In this document: positions 1 to 6,075 of the stretch, piece after piece
Position numbering within the stretch: position 1 is the first letter of the stretch
Layout of the letters: every line of letters starts with the position of its first letter
NCBI GenBank assembly: GCA_023412455.1
Contig: JAEYNQ010000202.1
Location: 1-8,447, forward strand
Length of the DNA: 8,447 nucleotides
Direction: 5' to 3'
DNA from: Bacillota bacterium
GTDB taxonomy: Bacteria; Bacillota; Clostridia; Lachnospirales; Cellulosilyticaceae
Made by a program: the position numbers and the translations under genes
The notes under the pieces: model-generated
Database searches by the model: none
What the model saw: only the letters and a program-made list of their open reading frames with translations
Told to the model about the DNA's origin: nothing

Positions 1-196
1 GAACATAAATGTCTAAACGAATGCCTTTGCTTTCTAAAAGTAAATCGATTACTTTTTGCTCCTGAGGTATTACTACCCTATCTATTTTTATAGCTAGTAT
101 TTTCTCCAATACCCTTTTACATACTTCCTGGTCTGTCATTACCTTGGCAAAAAGGAAGTTATCTTCTAAGTTAAGTTCTTTAATTGATTTATTCAC
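1..196 (-). CDS. Rpn family PD-(D/E)XK nuclease / putative transposase, N-terminal part (runs off left edge)
   Basis: This is an open frame read leftwards from a GTG at 194-196 to the window edge, giving 65 codons without a stop. AAGGAG (minus strand, 203-208) sits 6 nt before the GTG, which decides the start; the first in-frame ATG is codon 20, inside the conserved block. The residues match the conserved N-terminus of the Rpn/PDDEXK_2 family: an ...EDNFLFAKVMTD... block (about 11-22), a VCKRVLEKIL helix (25-34), then GIRLDIYV (58-65), whose Asp62 corresponds to the first metal-binding acid of the PD-(D/E)XK fold. Known family members are recombination-promoting nucleases, often in many copies in Clostridia and abundant near rearranged DNA. 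The rest of the active site (the E/QxK part) lies outside the window, so intactness cannot be judged. The family call comes from remembered motifs. It is divergent from the SLH pseudogene. Confidence 0.8.
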   Translation of the reverse strand, partial: MNKSIKELNLEDNFLFAKVMTDQEVCKRVLEKILAIKIDRVVIPQEQKVIDLLLESKGIRLDIYV

Positions 197-229
197 TTGT
201 TTCTCCTTGCGATTGTATTACTTAAATAT

Positions 230-258
230 ATTATACCCTATGTTTACACCTTAATAAA
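230..258 (-). promoter_or_regulatory. Probable promoter of the Rpn nuclease gene
   Basis: On the minus strand a perfect TATAAT (235 down to 230) lies about 34 nt before the GTG start. The -35 region at 253-258 reads TTTATT, a weak match. A palindrome, TGTTTA-N8-TAAACA (241-260), covers the spacer and -35 and could be an operator or chance in AT-rich DNA. Confidence 0.45.
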
Positions 259-272
259 CATGTGTTGTATAA

Positions 273-876
273 ACTGATGGAAAATTAGAGCCAATTAAAG
301 AAAGTATAGTCTTTGAAGATACAGCAAACTCACCTTATAAAGAGGCTATAGACTACTGCATGAGAGCAGGTCTTATAAGTGGTGTGGATCGTACGCATAT
401 GGCACCCACTAAATCCCTTACAAGGGCAGAGCTTATGATAGTGCTCATAAGGTTAGATGAGTTACTAAAATAAGTCTCAGAGACAAACTGGTATTATGAA
501 GCTGCGAAATTTGTTAATGCGAAGGGGCTCTTTGCAGGTACGGATGCAACCACCTTCTCTCCTGATGCAATCATGACCCGTGAAATGCTATGGACAGTAT
601 TAGGACGCCTGAATGGTGAAGATTTATCCGGCAAAGAGGTATTTAAGGACGCTCGTACTTGATTACCTAGGTGCTCCTAAAGCCCAAAACAGTGACTTAT
701 CACAATTTAGTGATTCAGCCTACATAGCAGATTATGCAAAAGAAGCCGTGGCATGGGCTATAGAGAAAGGCATTATCTCCGGCGTGGGAGATGCTAAGCT
801 CGCCCCCAAAGATGGTGCTACACGGGCACAGGTAGCAGTCTTCTTTATGAATTACTCTAAGCTTATTACAAAATAA
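273..876 (+). pseudogene. Decayed SLH-domain (S-layer homology) surface protein, C-terminal remnant
   Basis: Three blocks of SLH sequence can be read in two frames. Block A (about 273-470) contains FEDTANSPYKEAIDY, a GLISGV turn and a SLTRAELMIVL helix; it ends at an in-frame TAA (471-473). Block B continues in the same frame (474-659): NWYYEAAKFVNAKGLF, the TFSPDAIMTREM motif and VLGRL, then the opening of another repeat (VFKDAR), which hits TGA at 660-662. The last block (about 661-876, shifted by one frame) has LSQFSDS, YAKEAVAWAIEKGIISGV and DGATRAQVAVFF, and ends at TAA 874-876. About 50 codons expected between VFKDAR and the last block appear deleted, which also explains the frameshift. 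No signal peptide or upstream body is present: the frame closes at a TAA at 270-272 just before homology begins. SLH repeats normally anchor exported proteins to cell-wall polymers. The ATG at 613 that opens the last frame is not a credible start, because its first 16 residues are out-of-frame sequence. Confidence 0.85.
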
Positions 877-910
877 AAGGGTTAACACTTAAGAAAATAT
901 AGCCTCATCA

Positions 911-958
911 TACCTCCTAAGTAGATTTTAGTTAGTTACCTTGTCTACTTAGGAGGTA
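911..958. repeat. Perfect 15-bp inverted repeat (large hairpin) between SLH pseudogene and GGDEF-EAL gene
   Basis: TACCTCCTAAGTAGA (911-925) and its exact reverse complement (944-958) flank an 18-nt loop. The outer stem holds AGGAGGT and its complement ACCTCCT. There is no T-run after either arm, so it is not a standard intrinsic terminator, although its place between two convergent 3' ends fits a terminator or its remnant. A short mobile-element end is another possibility. Confidence 0.6.
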
Positions 959-1058
959 ATGTTATTAAGTTAAGTTTAGAAGAACATTTATACTTGTGAA
1001 CAGCAAATATCAATGTAGTTTGTTTTTTCTTAATTTAATTATTTAAAGGATTATTCTG

Positions 1059-2933
1059 TCATTTCTGTGGGGCGTGGCATTGAGGCGCATATTTTATGAG
1101 CCTATCAATAGGACAAGGTTTGCCCCAGATATAGCCTTGGATAACATCACATTCACATTGCTGAAGGAAGGTGAGCTGAGCTTCATCTTCTACGCCCTCA
1201 GCAATGACTTGAAGGCCTAAAGTATGGGATAGTTTAATGATGGCATCCACCATTTTAGAGGTATTGGAGTCTTCAGAAACATGGTCGATAAAGGATTTGT
1301 CGATTTTCAGTGTATCAATAGGGAGTTCATGAAGGTAACCTAAGGAAGAATAGCCAGTGCCAAAGTCATCAATGGCAATACGAATACCTAGGGCACTTAG
1401 TTCAGCAAGTATATTTTTGGCATAGTCTGTAGAGGAAATAAAGATGGATTCAGTAACCTCTAATTCTAAATAATGGGGGTCAAAGCCTGTTGTATTTAGG
1501 ATATCTTTAATCATAGCTACAAAAAAAGGATCATTTAGTTGAATGACAGAAAAGTTAACGGATAAAATAGGTTTATCCTCAAAGTGCTTCTCCATACGAA
1601 GGTAATGGGTACAAGCCGTTTTAAGGACCCATTTACCAATGGAGATAATATCACCTGTCTCCTCTGCAACAGAAATAAATTGAAGAGGACTTATACCACC
1701 TAATAAAGGAGATTGCCAACGTACCAGCGCCTCAAAACCACGGAGCTTCTGGGTGGTTAAAGAGAATTGAGGTTGATATTCCAAGTAAAGTTCGTCATTT
1801 TTTAGGACATTTCTAAGAAGACTTTCAACCTCCAGTCGTTTGAGGGCAGTAGCTTGAATATCTGCCGTAAAAAATTCAATACCACTCTTCGTTGTTCTTT
1901 TGGCCTTGTACATGGCCATATCTGCACATTTTAATAAGTTATAGACATCTTTCCCATCTCGGGGGTATTGAGATATACCAAAGCTAGCAGAAAGATAAAG
2001 TTCCTTATTGTTATAATAAAAGGGGAGAGAGAGCTCATGATAAAGAGTTTCTACATAAAGTTCGATTTCTGTAAGGGTTAAGTCCTCAGTAATAAAAAGG
2101 GCGAATTCATCTCCCCCTAGTCGGCCTAGTATGTCCTTACGATGAATAATAGGTGACCACCGCTGGGCAATCTCCTTTAAGAGAGAGTCACCAACAGGAT
2201 GACCCATGGAGTCATTGATTTTTTTGAAATTATTAAGATCAATAAAAACGACGGATAATTCTTTACCCGATTCTTCTCGTTCCTGCAACAAGTATTCTAA
2301 GGTATCAATAAGAAGTTGGCGATTAGGAAGTCCAGTTAGATGATCATAGTAGGCTAAGGTATGTAGAGCATTTTCCTTTTCAGAAAGGATTCTATTATAG
2401 AGAGCTAGTTTTTGGTTTTGTCTATTTAAGGTATCTTCAGAGGCAGATACCTTTTTATAGAGGGTCAAAAGCTCATTACGTTGCTCCGTGAGCTCGGATA
2501 AGTTACTATTAATTTTCTTAAAAAGAGAATAGATTATGGTGCTAGTGATAAATGTACCCAAATAAGAAGTAACACCAGGAGCAGCCGCTAAATTACCTTG
2601 TAAAAGAGAGCGAGAGATAAACAGACTTGCTAGGAGCGTTAAAGAAATAGCAGTAATATAGCCCGTTTTCTTTGCAAATAGAACAAAGAAGACACTAAGC
2701 ATGACGTGAAGCTGGGCAATTAAGCCACAAAGGATATAATAACGGAGAGTTTTTATATCGTGAAAGACCACATAAGTTAAGAAGGTTTGAAGTGAAAAGG
2801 TTGATAAATAAAGGATAACTCCTAAAACTAGAAAAATTTTAGTATGGAGAGAGGAGAACTTTTGATGAACAACTAAGGTTTTATCCAAAGTGTCATTTTT
2901 TAGTGACTTAGATGAGGAAGTGCTATGACTCAT
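1059..2933 (-). CDS. Membrane-anchored GGDEF-EAL cyclic-di-GMP protein
   Basis: The 624-residue protein combines a diguanylate cyclase-type and a c-di-GMP phosphodiesterase-type domain. Four hydrophobic segments (about 32-55, 67-87, 91-112, 118-138) form a small membrane sensor of unknown ligand, followed by a likely coiled coil (140-190). The GGDEF domain (about 191-350) has YYDHLTGLPNR, the metal-binding D232, and an intact GGDEF at 273-277. The inhibitory I-site position reads HRKD (264-267), not RxxD. The EAL domain (about 365-615) keeps the residues expected for catalysis: EAL (401-403), N460, ExTE in EVTES (492-496), DD (522-523), K543 in LKIDKSF, E579 in AEGVE and Q599 in QGY. Phosphodiesterase activity is therefore plausible; cyclase activity is possible, or the GGDEF domain may only sense GTP. 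The ATG at 2931-2933 has AAAGGGG 6 nt upstream. The gene stands alone, divergent from the AIM24 gene. c-di-GMP commonly controls motility and surface attachment, but the target here is unknown. Confidence 0.93.
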   Translation of the reverse strand: MSHSTSSSKSLKNDTLDKTLVVHQKFSSLHTKIFLVLGVILYLSTFSLQTFLTYVVFHDIKTLRYYILCGLIAQLHVMLSVFFVLFAKKTGYITAISLTLLASLFISRSLLQGNLAAAPGVTSYLGTFITSTIIYSLFKKINSNLSELTEQRNELLTLYKKVSASEDTLNRQNQKLALYNRILSEKENALHTLAYYDHLTGLPNRQLLIDTLEYLLQEREESGKELSVVFIDLNNFKKINDSMGHPVGDSLLKEIAQRWSPIIHRKDILGRLGGDEFALFITEDLTLTEIELYVETLYHELSLPFYYNNKELYLSASFGISQYPRDGKDVYNLLKCADMAMYKAKRTTKSGIEFFTADIQATALKRLEVESLLRNVLKNDELYLEYQPQFSLTTQKLRGFEALVRWQSPLLGGISPLQFISVAEETGDIISIGKWVLKTACTHYLRMEKHFEDKPILSVNFSVIQLNDPFFVAMIKDILNTTGFDPHYLELEVTESIFISSTDYAKNILAELSALGIRIAIDDFGTGYSSLGYLHELPIDTLKIDKSFIDHVSEDSNTSKMVDAIIKLSHTLGLQVIAEGVEDEAQLTFLQQCECDVIQGYIWGKPCPIDRLIKYAPQCHAPQK

Positions 2934-3002
2934 AATTTACCCCTTTTCTATAAAATTCTATTGAATATACTTTTTAGAATTTACTTAATAATTGTATTTT
3001 AA

Positions 3003-3032
3003 TTTATATTTTGATTATATATAAAATGTCAA
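3003..3032 (-). promoter_or_regulatory. Promoter of the GGDEF-EAL gene
   Basis: On the minus strand a perfect TTGACA (3032 down to 3027) is followed after 18 nt by TATAAA (3008 down to 3003). This lies about 70 nt before the ATG and leaves a 5' leader of about 60 nt. It is the only near-consensus pair I see in the divergent intergenic region on this strand. Confidence 0.6.
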
Positions 3033-3076
3033 CAAAGGTAAATTGATTTTGGGTATTTTAAAAAATAAAAATCGTA

Positions 3077-3098
3077 TAGAGTAGAATAATATACTCTA
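3077..3098. repeat. Palindrome in the divergent intergenic region
   Basis: TAGAGTA (3077-3083) and TACTCTA (3092-3098) are exact inverted repeats with an 8-nt spacer. They lie between the promoter of the leftward GGDEF-EAL gene and that of the rightward AIM24 gene. It could be an operator serving one or both genes. The AT richness of the region makes a chance origin possible. Confidence 0.35.
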
Positions 3099-3149
3099 AG
3101 GTAAATTTAAGGGATTACTTACAAATAGTAGAAAAGTCAGAATATTATA

Positions 3150-3178
3150 TTGAATCAAAAGGGAAGATAAGCTATAAT
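3150..3178 (+). promoter_or_regulatory. Promoter of the AIM24-family gene
   Basis: TTGAAT (3150-3155) and a perfect TATAAT (3173-3178) are 17 nt apart, a near-consensus sigma-A promoter. It lies 56 nt before the ATG at 3235. Confidence 0.65.
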
Positions 3179-3234
3179 AAAAGGAAATAAGGGGAAAGAG
3201 AGTACATACCCAATAAAGTAAGTGGAGGAGAAAA

Positions 3235-3918
3235 ATGGAATATACTATTTTTGGAAATGATTTACCTGCAGTATCTATTAAGCTCAATAGTGGTGAAAGT
3301 GTATTTACCCAATCAGGTGGAATGGCTTGGATGGAAAATGGGATTAATATGGAAACGAATGTAAAGGGAGGCCTTTTAAAGGGACTTGGAAGAATGTTTT
3401 CAGGAGAATCTCTGTTTATGGTAACCTATTCTTCTGTTAGACCAGGCGCTGAAATTGTTTTTTCTTCCACCTTTCCAGGAGGAATTATTGATTTTAACTT
3501 AGAGCCTGGCCGAGAAATCTTGGCACAAAAAAGTGCTTTTCTTTGTGCAGAGCAAGGAGTAGAATTAAGTGTAAAATTTACACGTAAAATTTCAAGTGGT
3601 TTATTTGGTGGAGAAGGTTTTATTTTACAAGGTTTATCTGGCAAAGGGACAGCATTTTTAGAAGCTGCAGGAAGTATTGTTAAAAGAGAACTTAGGGCAG
3701 GAGAAGTATTGAAGGTAGATACAGGAAATGTAGTGGCTTTTGAAAGTAGTGTAAGTTATGAAGTAGAGACTGTTAAAGGCTTTGCTAATATTTTCTTTGG
3801 GGGAGAAGGCCTATTCCTTACAAAACTAACAGGCCCAGGAACCGTGTGGCTTCAATCACTGACCATGCAAAATGTAGCTGCCCGAATTATTCCTTTTATA
3901 CCAAGTACTAATAAATAA
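3235..3918 (+). CDS. TIGR00266 / AIM24 family protein
   Basis: The 227 residues match the typical length and signature blocks of the TIGR00266 (AIM24, PF01987) family. These are an N-terminal PAVSIKLNSGES then TQSGGMAWM (25-33), GGLLKGLGRMFSGESLF (45-61), TFPGG (79-83), FLCAEQGVEL (102-111) and FGGEGF (124-129). An internal duplication is visible: FGGEGFILQGLSGKG (124-138) is echoed by FGGEGLFLTKLTGPG (188-202), consistent with the repeated beta-barrel of this family. No signal peptide or membrane helix is seen, so it is probably cytoplasmic. The biochemical role of bacterial members is unknown; the yeast namesake is mitochondrial. GGAGGAG lies 4 nt before the ATG. It is a single gene with its own promoter and terminator. 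Divergence from a c-di-GMP gene does not by itself show a functional link. Confidence 0.92.
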   Translation: MEYTIFGNDLPAVSIKLNSGESVFTQSGGMAWMENGINMETNVKGGLLKGLGRMFSGESLFMVTYSSVRPGAEIVFSSTFPGGIIDFNLEPGREILAQKSAFLCAEQGVELSVKFTRKISSGLFGGEGFILQGLSGKGTAFLEAAGSIVKRELRAGEVLKVDTGNVVAFESSVSYEVETVKGFANIFFGGEGLFLTKLTGPGTVWLQSLTMQNVAARIIPFIPSTNK

Positions 3919-3929
3919 TAAAATAAGAT

Positions 3930-3982
3930 AAAAGCCTTTTAGAGGCATTAGCAAAAGCTAATACTTCTAAAAGGCTTTTTTT
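3930..3982. terminator. Bidirectional intrinsic terminator between convergent genes
   Basis: Two 23-nt arms (3930-3952 and 3957-3979) pair except for one wobble and one mismatch around an AAAA loop. The distal arm runs into T7 (3976-3982), ending the AIM24 transcript. On the minus strand the outer arm is followed by a T-rich stretch, so the same hairpin can end the ArsC-family transcript whose stop codon is at 4000. Confidence 0.88.
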
Positions 3983-3999
3983 CGTCTTTTATGAATCGC

Positions 4000-4356
4000 T
4001 TAGGAGAAGAGCTCTTGATATTTTTCTTCTTTAAAGCCAATGATAATGGATTTGTCAGTAATCAGAAGAGGTCTTTTGACAAGCATACCATTGGTAGCTA
4101 GAAGTTCTATAGCTTCCTCAGTTGAGAGAGTAGGAAGCTTATCTTTTAGCTGAAGCCCCTTATAAAGGTTACCACTGGTGTTAAAAAACTTTTTAACTTC
4201 TAAACCACTTTGTTTCAGCCAAGCAGCTAGTTCTAAGGAACTGGGATTATTTTCTACAATATGACGTTCCTCTACTTCCACTTCTAGATTTTTCAAAGAA
4301 GCTAAGGCACGTTTACAGGTTGTACATTTGGGATAATGTAAAAATAAAGGTTTCAT
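4000..4356 (-). CDS. ArsC/Spx-family thioredoxin-fold protein (arsenate reductase-like)
   Basis: The 118 residues fit the ArsC/Spx/YffB family (PF03960) in length and motifs. The N-terminal YPKCTTCKRA block carries a CxxC pair (Cys11, Cys14), followed by RHIVENNP (31-38), a KKFFNTSG segment (55-62), LLATNGMLVKRPLL (85-98, conserved Arg95) and IIGFKEE near the end. It resembles Bacillus YusI-type proteins more than true arsenate reductases. No arsenic genes (arsR, arsB) are adjacent, so arsenate reduction is doubtful and a redox or regulatory role is equally open. The ATG at 4354-4356 has AAAAGGAG 6 nt upstream. An extended -10 (TGCTAGAAT, 4400 down to 4392) gives it its own promoter. A Fur/PerR-like box (4375-4387) lies in the leader. 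It converges on the AIM24 gene. Confidence 0.9.
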   Translation of the reverse strand: MKPLFLHYPKCTTCKRALASLKNLEVEVEERHIVENNPSSLELAAWLKQSGLEVKKFFNTSGNLYKGLQLKDKLPTLSTEEAIELLATNGMLVKRPLLITDKSIIIGFKEEKYQELFS

Positions 4357-4374
4357 AAATAACTCCTTTTAAAC

Positions 4375-4400
4375 GATAATTATTTTCCTTTATTCTAGCA
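4375..4400 (-). promoter_or_regulatory. Extended -10 promoter with a Fur/PerR-like box, ArsC-family gene
   Basis: On the minus strand TGCTAGAAT (4400 down to 4392) is an extended -10; no good -35 is seen. Just downstream, GATAATTATTTTC (4375-4387, plus strand) differs at one position from the 13-nt Fur-type palindrome GATAATNATTATC. A metal- or peroxide-responsive repressor bound there would sit at the start of transcription. This is a motif match only. Confidence 0.4.
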
Positions 4401-4500
4401 TAAAAGTAATAATAGGTCTAGAGGAGGAAATAGGAGAGAACTAAGCCTAGGCAGATGCTCTTTTTATGAGAAATTCCATTTAAAAATTATAAATCTGTTG

Positions 4501-4530
4501 AAAGGCCTCTTTTTGTTATAAAAGGCCTTT
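4501..4530. terminator. Weak terminator-like hairpin overlapping the end of the small orphan gene
   Basis: AAAGGCCT (4501-4508) and AGGCCTTT (4523-4530) are exact inverted repeats around a 14-nt loop that contains the TAA stop (4516-4518, minus). Only three T follow on the minus strand, so termination would be weak and some read-through into the ArsC-family gene is possible. Confidence 0.4.
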
Positions 4531-4800
4531 TATATCGCGATCCAATGTATTAATCATTTCAGCTATATCGTATTCTAGAGAAACATTGGGACCAAATTGG
4601 TGAGCCAAGGTTTCTTCGATATAGTGTTTTTTAGTCGCTAAAATATGTTTTTCTGCTTGATCTGGAGGATAGTTTTGCATGAGGATGGAAAAGTTTTCTT
4701 CATAATGTCTTTTGTAATCTCTGCTATCTAAATAAACTTCTTTATCATGTTTTTGACCTTGCTCATCTAAGTAGGAAACTGTAAAGTTAAATTGATCCAT
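4516..4800 (-). CDS. Hypothetical protein, 94 residues
   Basis: I do not recognise this gene. Three in-frame ATGs compete: 4818, 4809 and 4800. Only the ATG at 4798-4800 has a usable ribosome site (AAAGGA, 4810-4815, spacing 9 nt), so I start there; the longest version would be 100 residues. The protein starts MDQFNFTVSYLDEQG, looks soluble with no signal or membrane segment, and is rich in charged and aromatic residues. It seems to have a short N-terminal beta part (FNFTVSYLD, KEVYLD) followed by helices (about 27-69 and 75-92). TAGAAT (4840 down to 4835) with TTGTGA (4863 down to 4858) 17 nt upstream gives it a plausible promoter. It is divergent from the rarD-type gene and upstream of the ArsC-family gene on the same strand, 160 nt apart, with a hairpin between them. 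Confidence 0.75.
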   Translation of the reverse strand: MDQFNFTVSYLDEQGQKHDKEVYLDSRDYKRHYEENFSILMQNYPPDQAEKHILATKKHYIEETLAHQFGPNVSLEYDIAEMINTLDRDIKGLL

Positions 4801-4834
4801 TCCATTCATTCCTTTCATTCTTATGAGGATTATT

Positions 4835-4863
4835 ATTCTACGAAGTACTGATTTTATTCACAA
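4835..4863 (-). promoter_or_regulatory. Probable promoter of the 94-residue orphan gene
   Basis: On the minus strand TTGTGA (4863 down to 4858) and TAGAAT (4840 down to 4835) have a 17-nt spacer, about 35 nt before the preferred start at 4800. Confidence 0.45.
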
Positions 4864-5055
4864 ACAGATGAGAAGTAAATAATATTGTATTTAGATAATA
4901 AAAGCATGTAGTAAAATAACAAAAATAGCAAACTATGAAAGTCATAAGGGAAATTTAGGTCTAATTTATTGGGGATAGTTCAGGAAAAGGATATCTAATA
5001 GGTTTTTTTGAAATTAAAAAGAAAACAGAAAGAGGGTAAGCTAGTGGAAGAGACT
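4864..5055. other. Intergenic stretch with no recognised gene
   Basis: This is the main part of the roughly 300-nt gap between the small orphan gene and the rarD-type gene. It is AT-rich with stops in every frame. I see no tRNA, riboswitch fold or conserved protein fragment. A short palindrome, TATGA-AAG-TCATA (4934-4946), is within chance expectation. Confidence 0.6.
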
Positions 5056-5056
5056 C

Positions 5057-5084
5057 TTGATTTTAATAGAAGGTGTGATATAAT
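5057..5084 (+). promoter_or_regulatory. Extended -10 promoter of the rarD-type gene
   Basis: TTGATT (5057-5062) lies 16 nt before a perfect TATAAT (5079-5084), which is also preceded by TG at 5076-5077 in the extended -10 position. The 5' leader would be about 30 nt. Confidence 0.65.
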
Positions 5085-5088
5085 CAAC

Positions 5089-5105
5089 TAATATTTAAAA
5101 TATTA
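5089..5105. promoter_or_regulatory. 17-bp perfect palindrome at the rarD transcription start, candidate operator
   Basis: TAATATTTAAAATATTA is two 8-nt arms around a single central base. It begins 5 nt after the -10 box and ends 17 nt before the ATG. The position is typical of a repressor operator that blocks transcription. Because it is entirely A/T, chance is a real alternative. Confidence 0.4.
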
Positions 5106-5121
5106 CAAATGGGGGAGCAAT

Positions 5122-6009
5122 ATGAAAAAGGGAATTGGAGCGACAGCACTTGCCTATGTTTTATGGGGAATACTTCCTATTTATTGGAAGGTTTTGAGTA
5201 GTGTATCCCCTCTTTATATTTTAGGGAATCGCGTTGTATGGTCATTAGTTTTTTGTGTGATGATGATCAGTATAACGAAAGAGTGGAAAACACTTAAAAA
5301 GGTCTGCCAAAATAAAAAAAGCTTTCGACTGATGCTATTGTCGGGCATAAGTATTACAGTGAATTGGTTTACTTACATATGGGCAGTAAATAATGGACAT
5401 GTTATTGAGTCTAGCATGGGATACTTTATGAATCCTTTAGTCGTTATTGTGATAAGTGGATTATGCTTTAAAGAAAGATTTAATAAATGGGAATTATTTT
5501 CCGTTGGTTTAGCAGCTCTAGGGATTCTTGTTATGATTATAGAATTTGGTAAATTTCCTTTTGTGGCTCTGGGACTCGCCTTTAGCTTCGCCATCTATGG
5601 AGCCCTTAAAAAGCAAGCCAACTTGGAACCTCAGATTTCATTAACTCTAGAGACAGCTACGGTTTTTCCTGTTGCACTGATTTATCTTTTGGTATGTGAG
5701 ATCAATAAAGTAGGCGCTATAGGGATACTAAGCCCCACTCAATTCATCCTTCTTCCTCTAGCAGGAGTGGTTACAGCCATTCCCTTACTACTCTATGGTT
5801 ATGGCGTCAAGAAGCTTCCTTTTTCAATTGTAGGATTTTTTCAGTATATTAGTCCCACACTTACGTTATTACTGGGTGTATTTGTCTATAAGGAAAGTTT
5901 TACCTTAGCCCATCTTATTACCTTTAGTTTTATTTGGACAGCCTTGGTGGTTTTTGTGCTTTCTAAAATAGGCACATTAAGTGTTAAGGATAGAAGAGTA
6001 AGCTCTTAA
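5122..6009 (+). CDS. rarD: RarD-type EamA/DMT-superfamily transporter
   Basis: The 295 residues fit RarD proteins (usual length near 300) of the drug/metabolite transporter superfamily. Ten hydrophobic segments are visible (about 4-24, 31-51, 69-88, 97-117, 123-140, 145-160, 177-192, 206-225, 234-255, 263-281), consistent with two five-helix EamA halves in the cytoplasmic membrane. RarD hallmarks are LWGILPIYWK (14-23), the NWFTYIWAVN block (81-90), SSMGYFMNPL (97-106) and FFQYISPTLTLLLG (239-252). The family was named for chloramphenicol sensitivity, but substrates are generally unproven; export of a metabolite is the family-level expectation. GGGGGAG lies 4 nt before the ATG. The gene is monocistronic, with a strong promoter, a palindrome at the transcription start and a terminator directly after the stop. 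Confidence 0.92.
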   Translation: MKKGIGATALAYVLWGILPIYWKVLSSVSPLYILGNRVVWSLVFCVMMISITKEWKTLKKVCQNKKSFRLMLLSGISITVNWFTYIWAVNNGHVIESSMGYFMNPLVVIVISGLCFKERFNKWELFSVGLAALGILVMIIEFGKFPFVALGLAFSFAIYGALKKQANLEPQISLTLETATVFPVALIYLLVCEINKVGAIGILSPTQFILLPLAGVVTAIPLLLYGYGVKKLPFSIVGFFQYISPTLTLLLGVFVYKESFTLAHLITFSFIWTALVVFVLSKIGTLSVKDRRVSS

Positions 6010-6036
6010 GAAATTAAAAGCTAATCATCATGCATT

Positions 6037-6075
6037 AAAAAGAGAGAGTAGAAAAGACGTCTACTCTCTCTTTTT
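6037..6075. terminator. Bidirectional intrinsic terminator after rarD
   Basis: Two perfect 15-nt arms (6037-6051 and 6061-6075) surround a 9-nt loop. The stem carries AAAAA at one end and TTTTT at the other, so T5 closes the hairpin on either strand. It ends rarD from the left and can end the small minus-strand gene whose stop lies at 6147. Confidence 0.88.

Noticed and set aside
613..876. Stand-alone 87-residue open frame starting at ATG 613
   Set aside because: Its C-terminal part is the last SLH repeat of the pseudogene, while the first 16 residues are the out-of-frame reading of the preceding SLH block. No ribosome site fits the ATG.
3096..3287. Minus-strand 63-residue hydrophobic open frame
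   Set aside because: It overlaps the promoter, ribosome site and first codons of the AIM24 gene on the opposite strand. The hydrophobicity is what A/T-rich antisense DNA gives.
3426..3644. Minus-strand 72-residue open frame
   Set aside because: It lies wholly antisense within the AIM24 gene, with no protein-like features of its own.
4446..4453. GCCTAGGC 8-bp palindrome
   Set aside because: It is short and not placed at a promoter or transcript end. No function can be supported.
4963..5038. Short protein-like stretch (GDSSGKGYLIGFFEIKK) in the gap before rarD
   Set aside because: It is only about 22 codons, closed by stops on both sides, with no start or ribosome site. This is within chance expectation.
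5373..5594. Minus-strand 73-residue open frame
   Set aside because: It is antisense within the rarD-type gene, whose coding evidence is strong.
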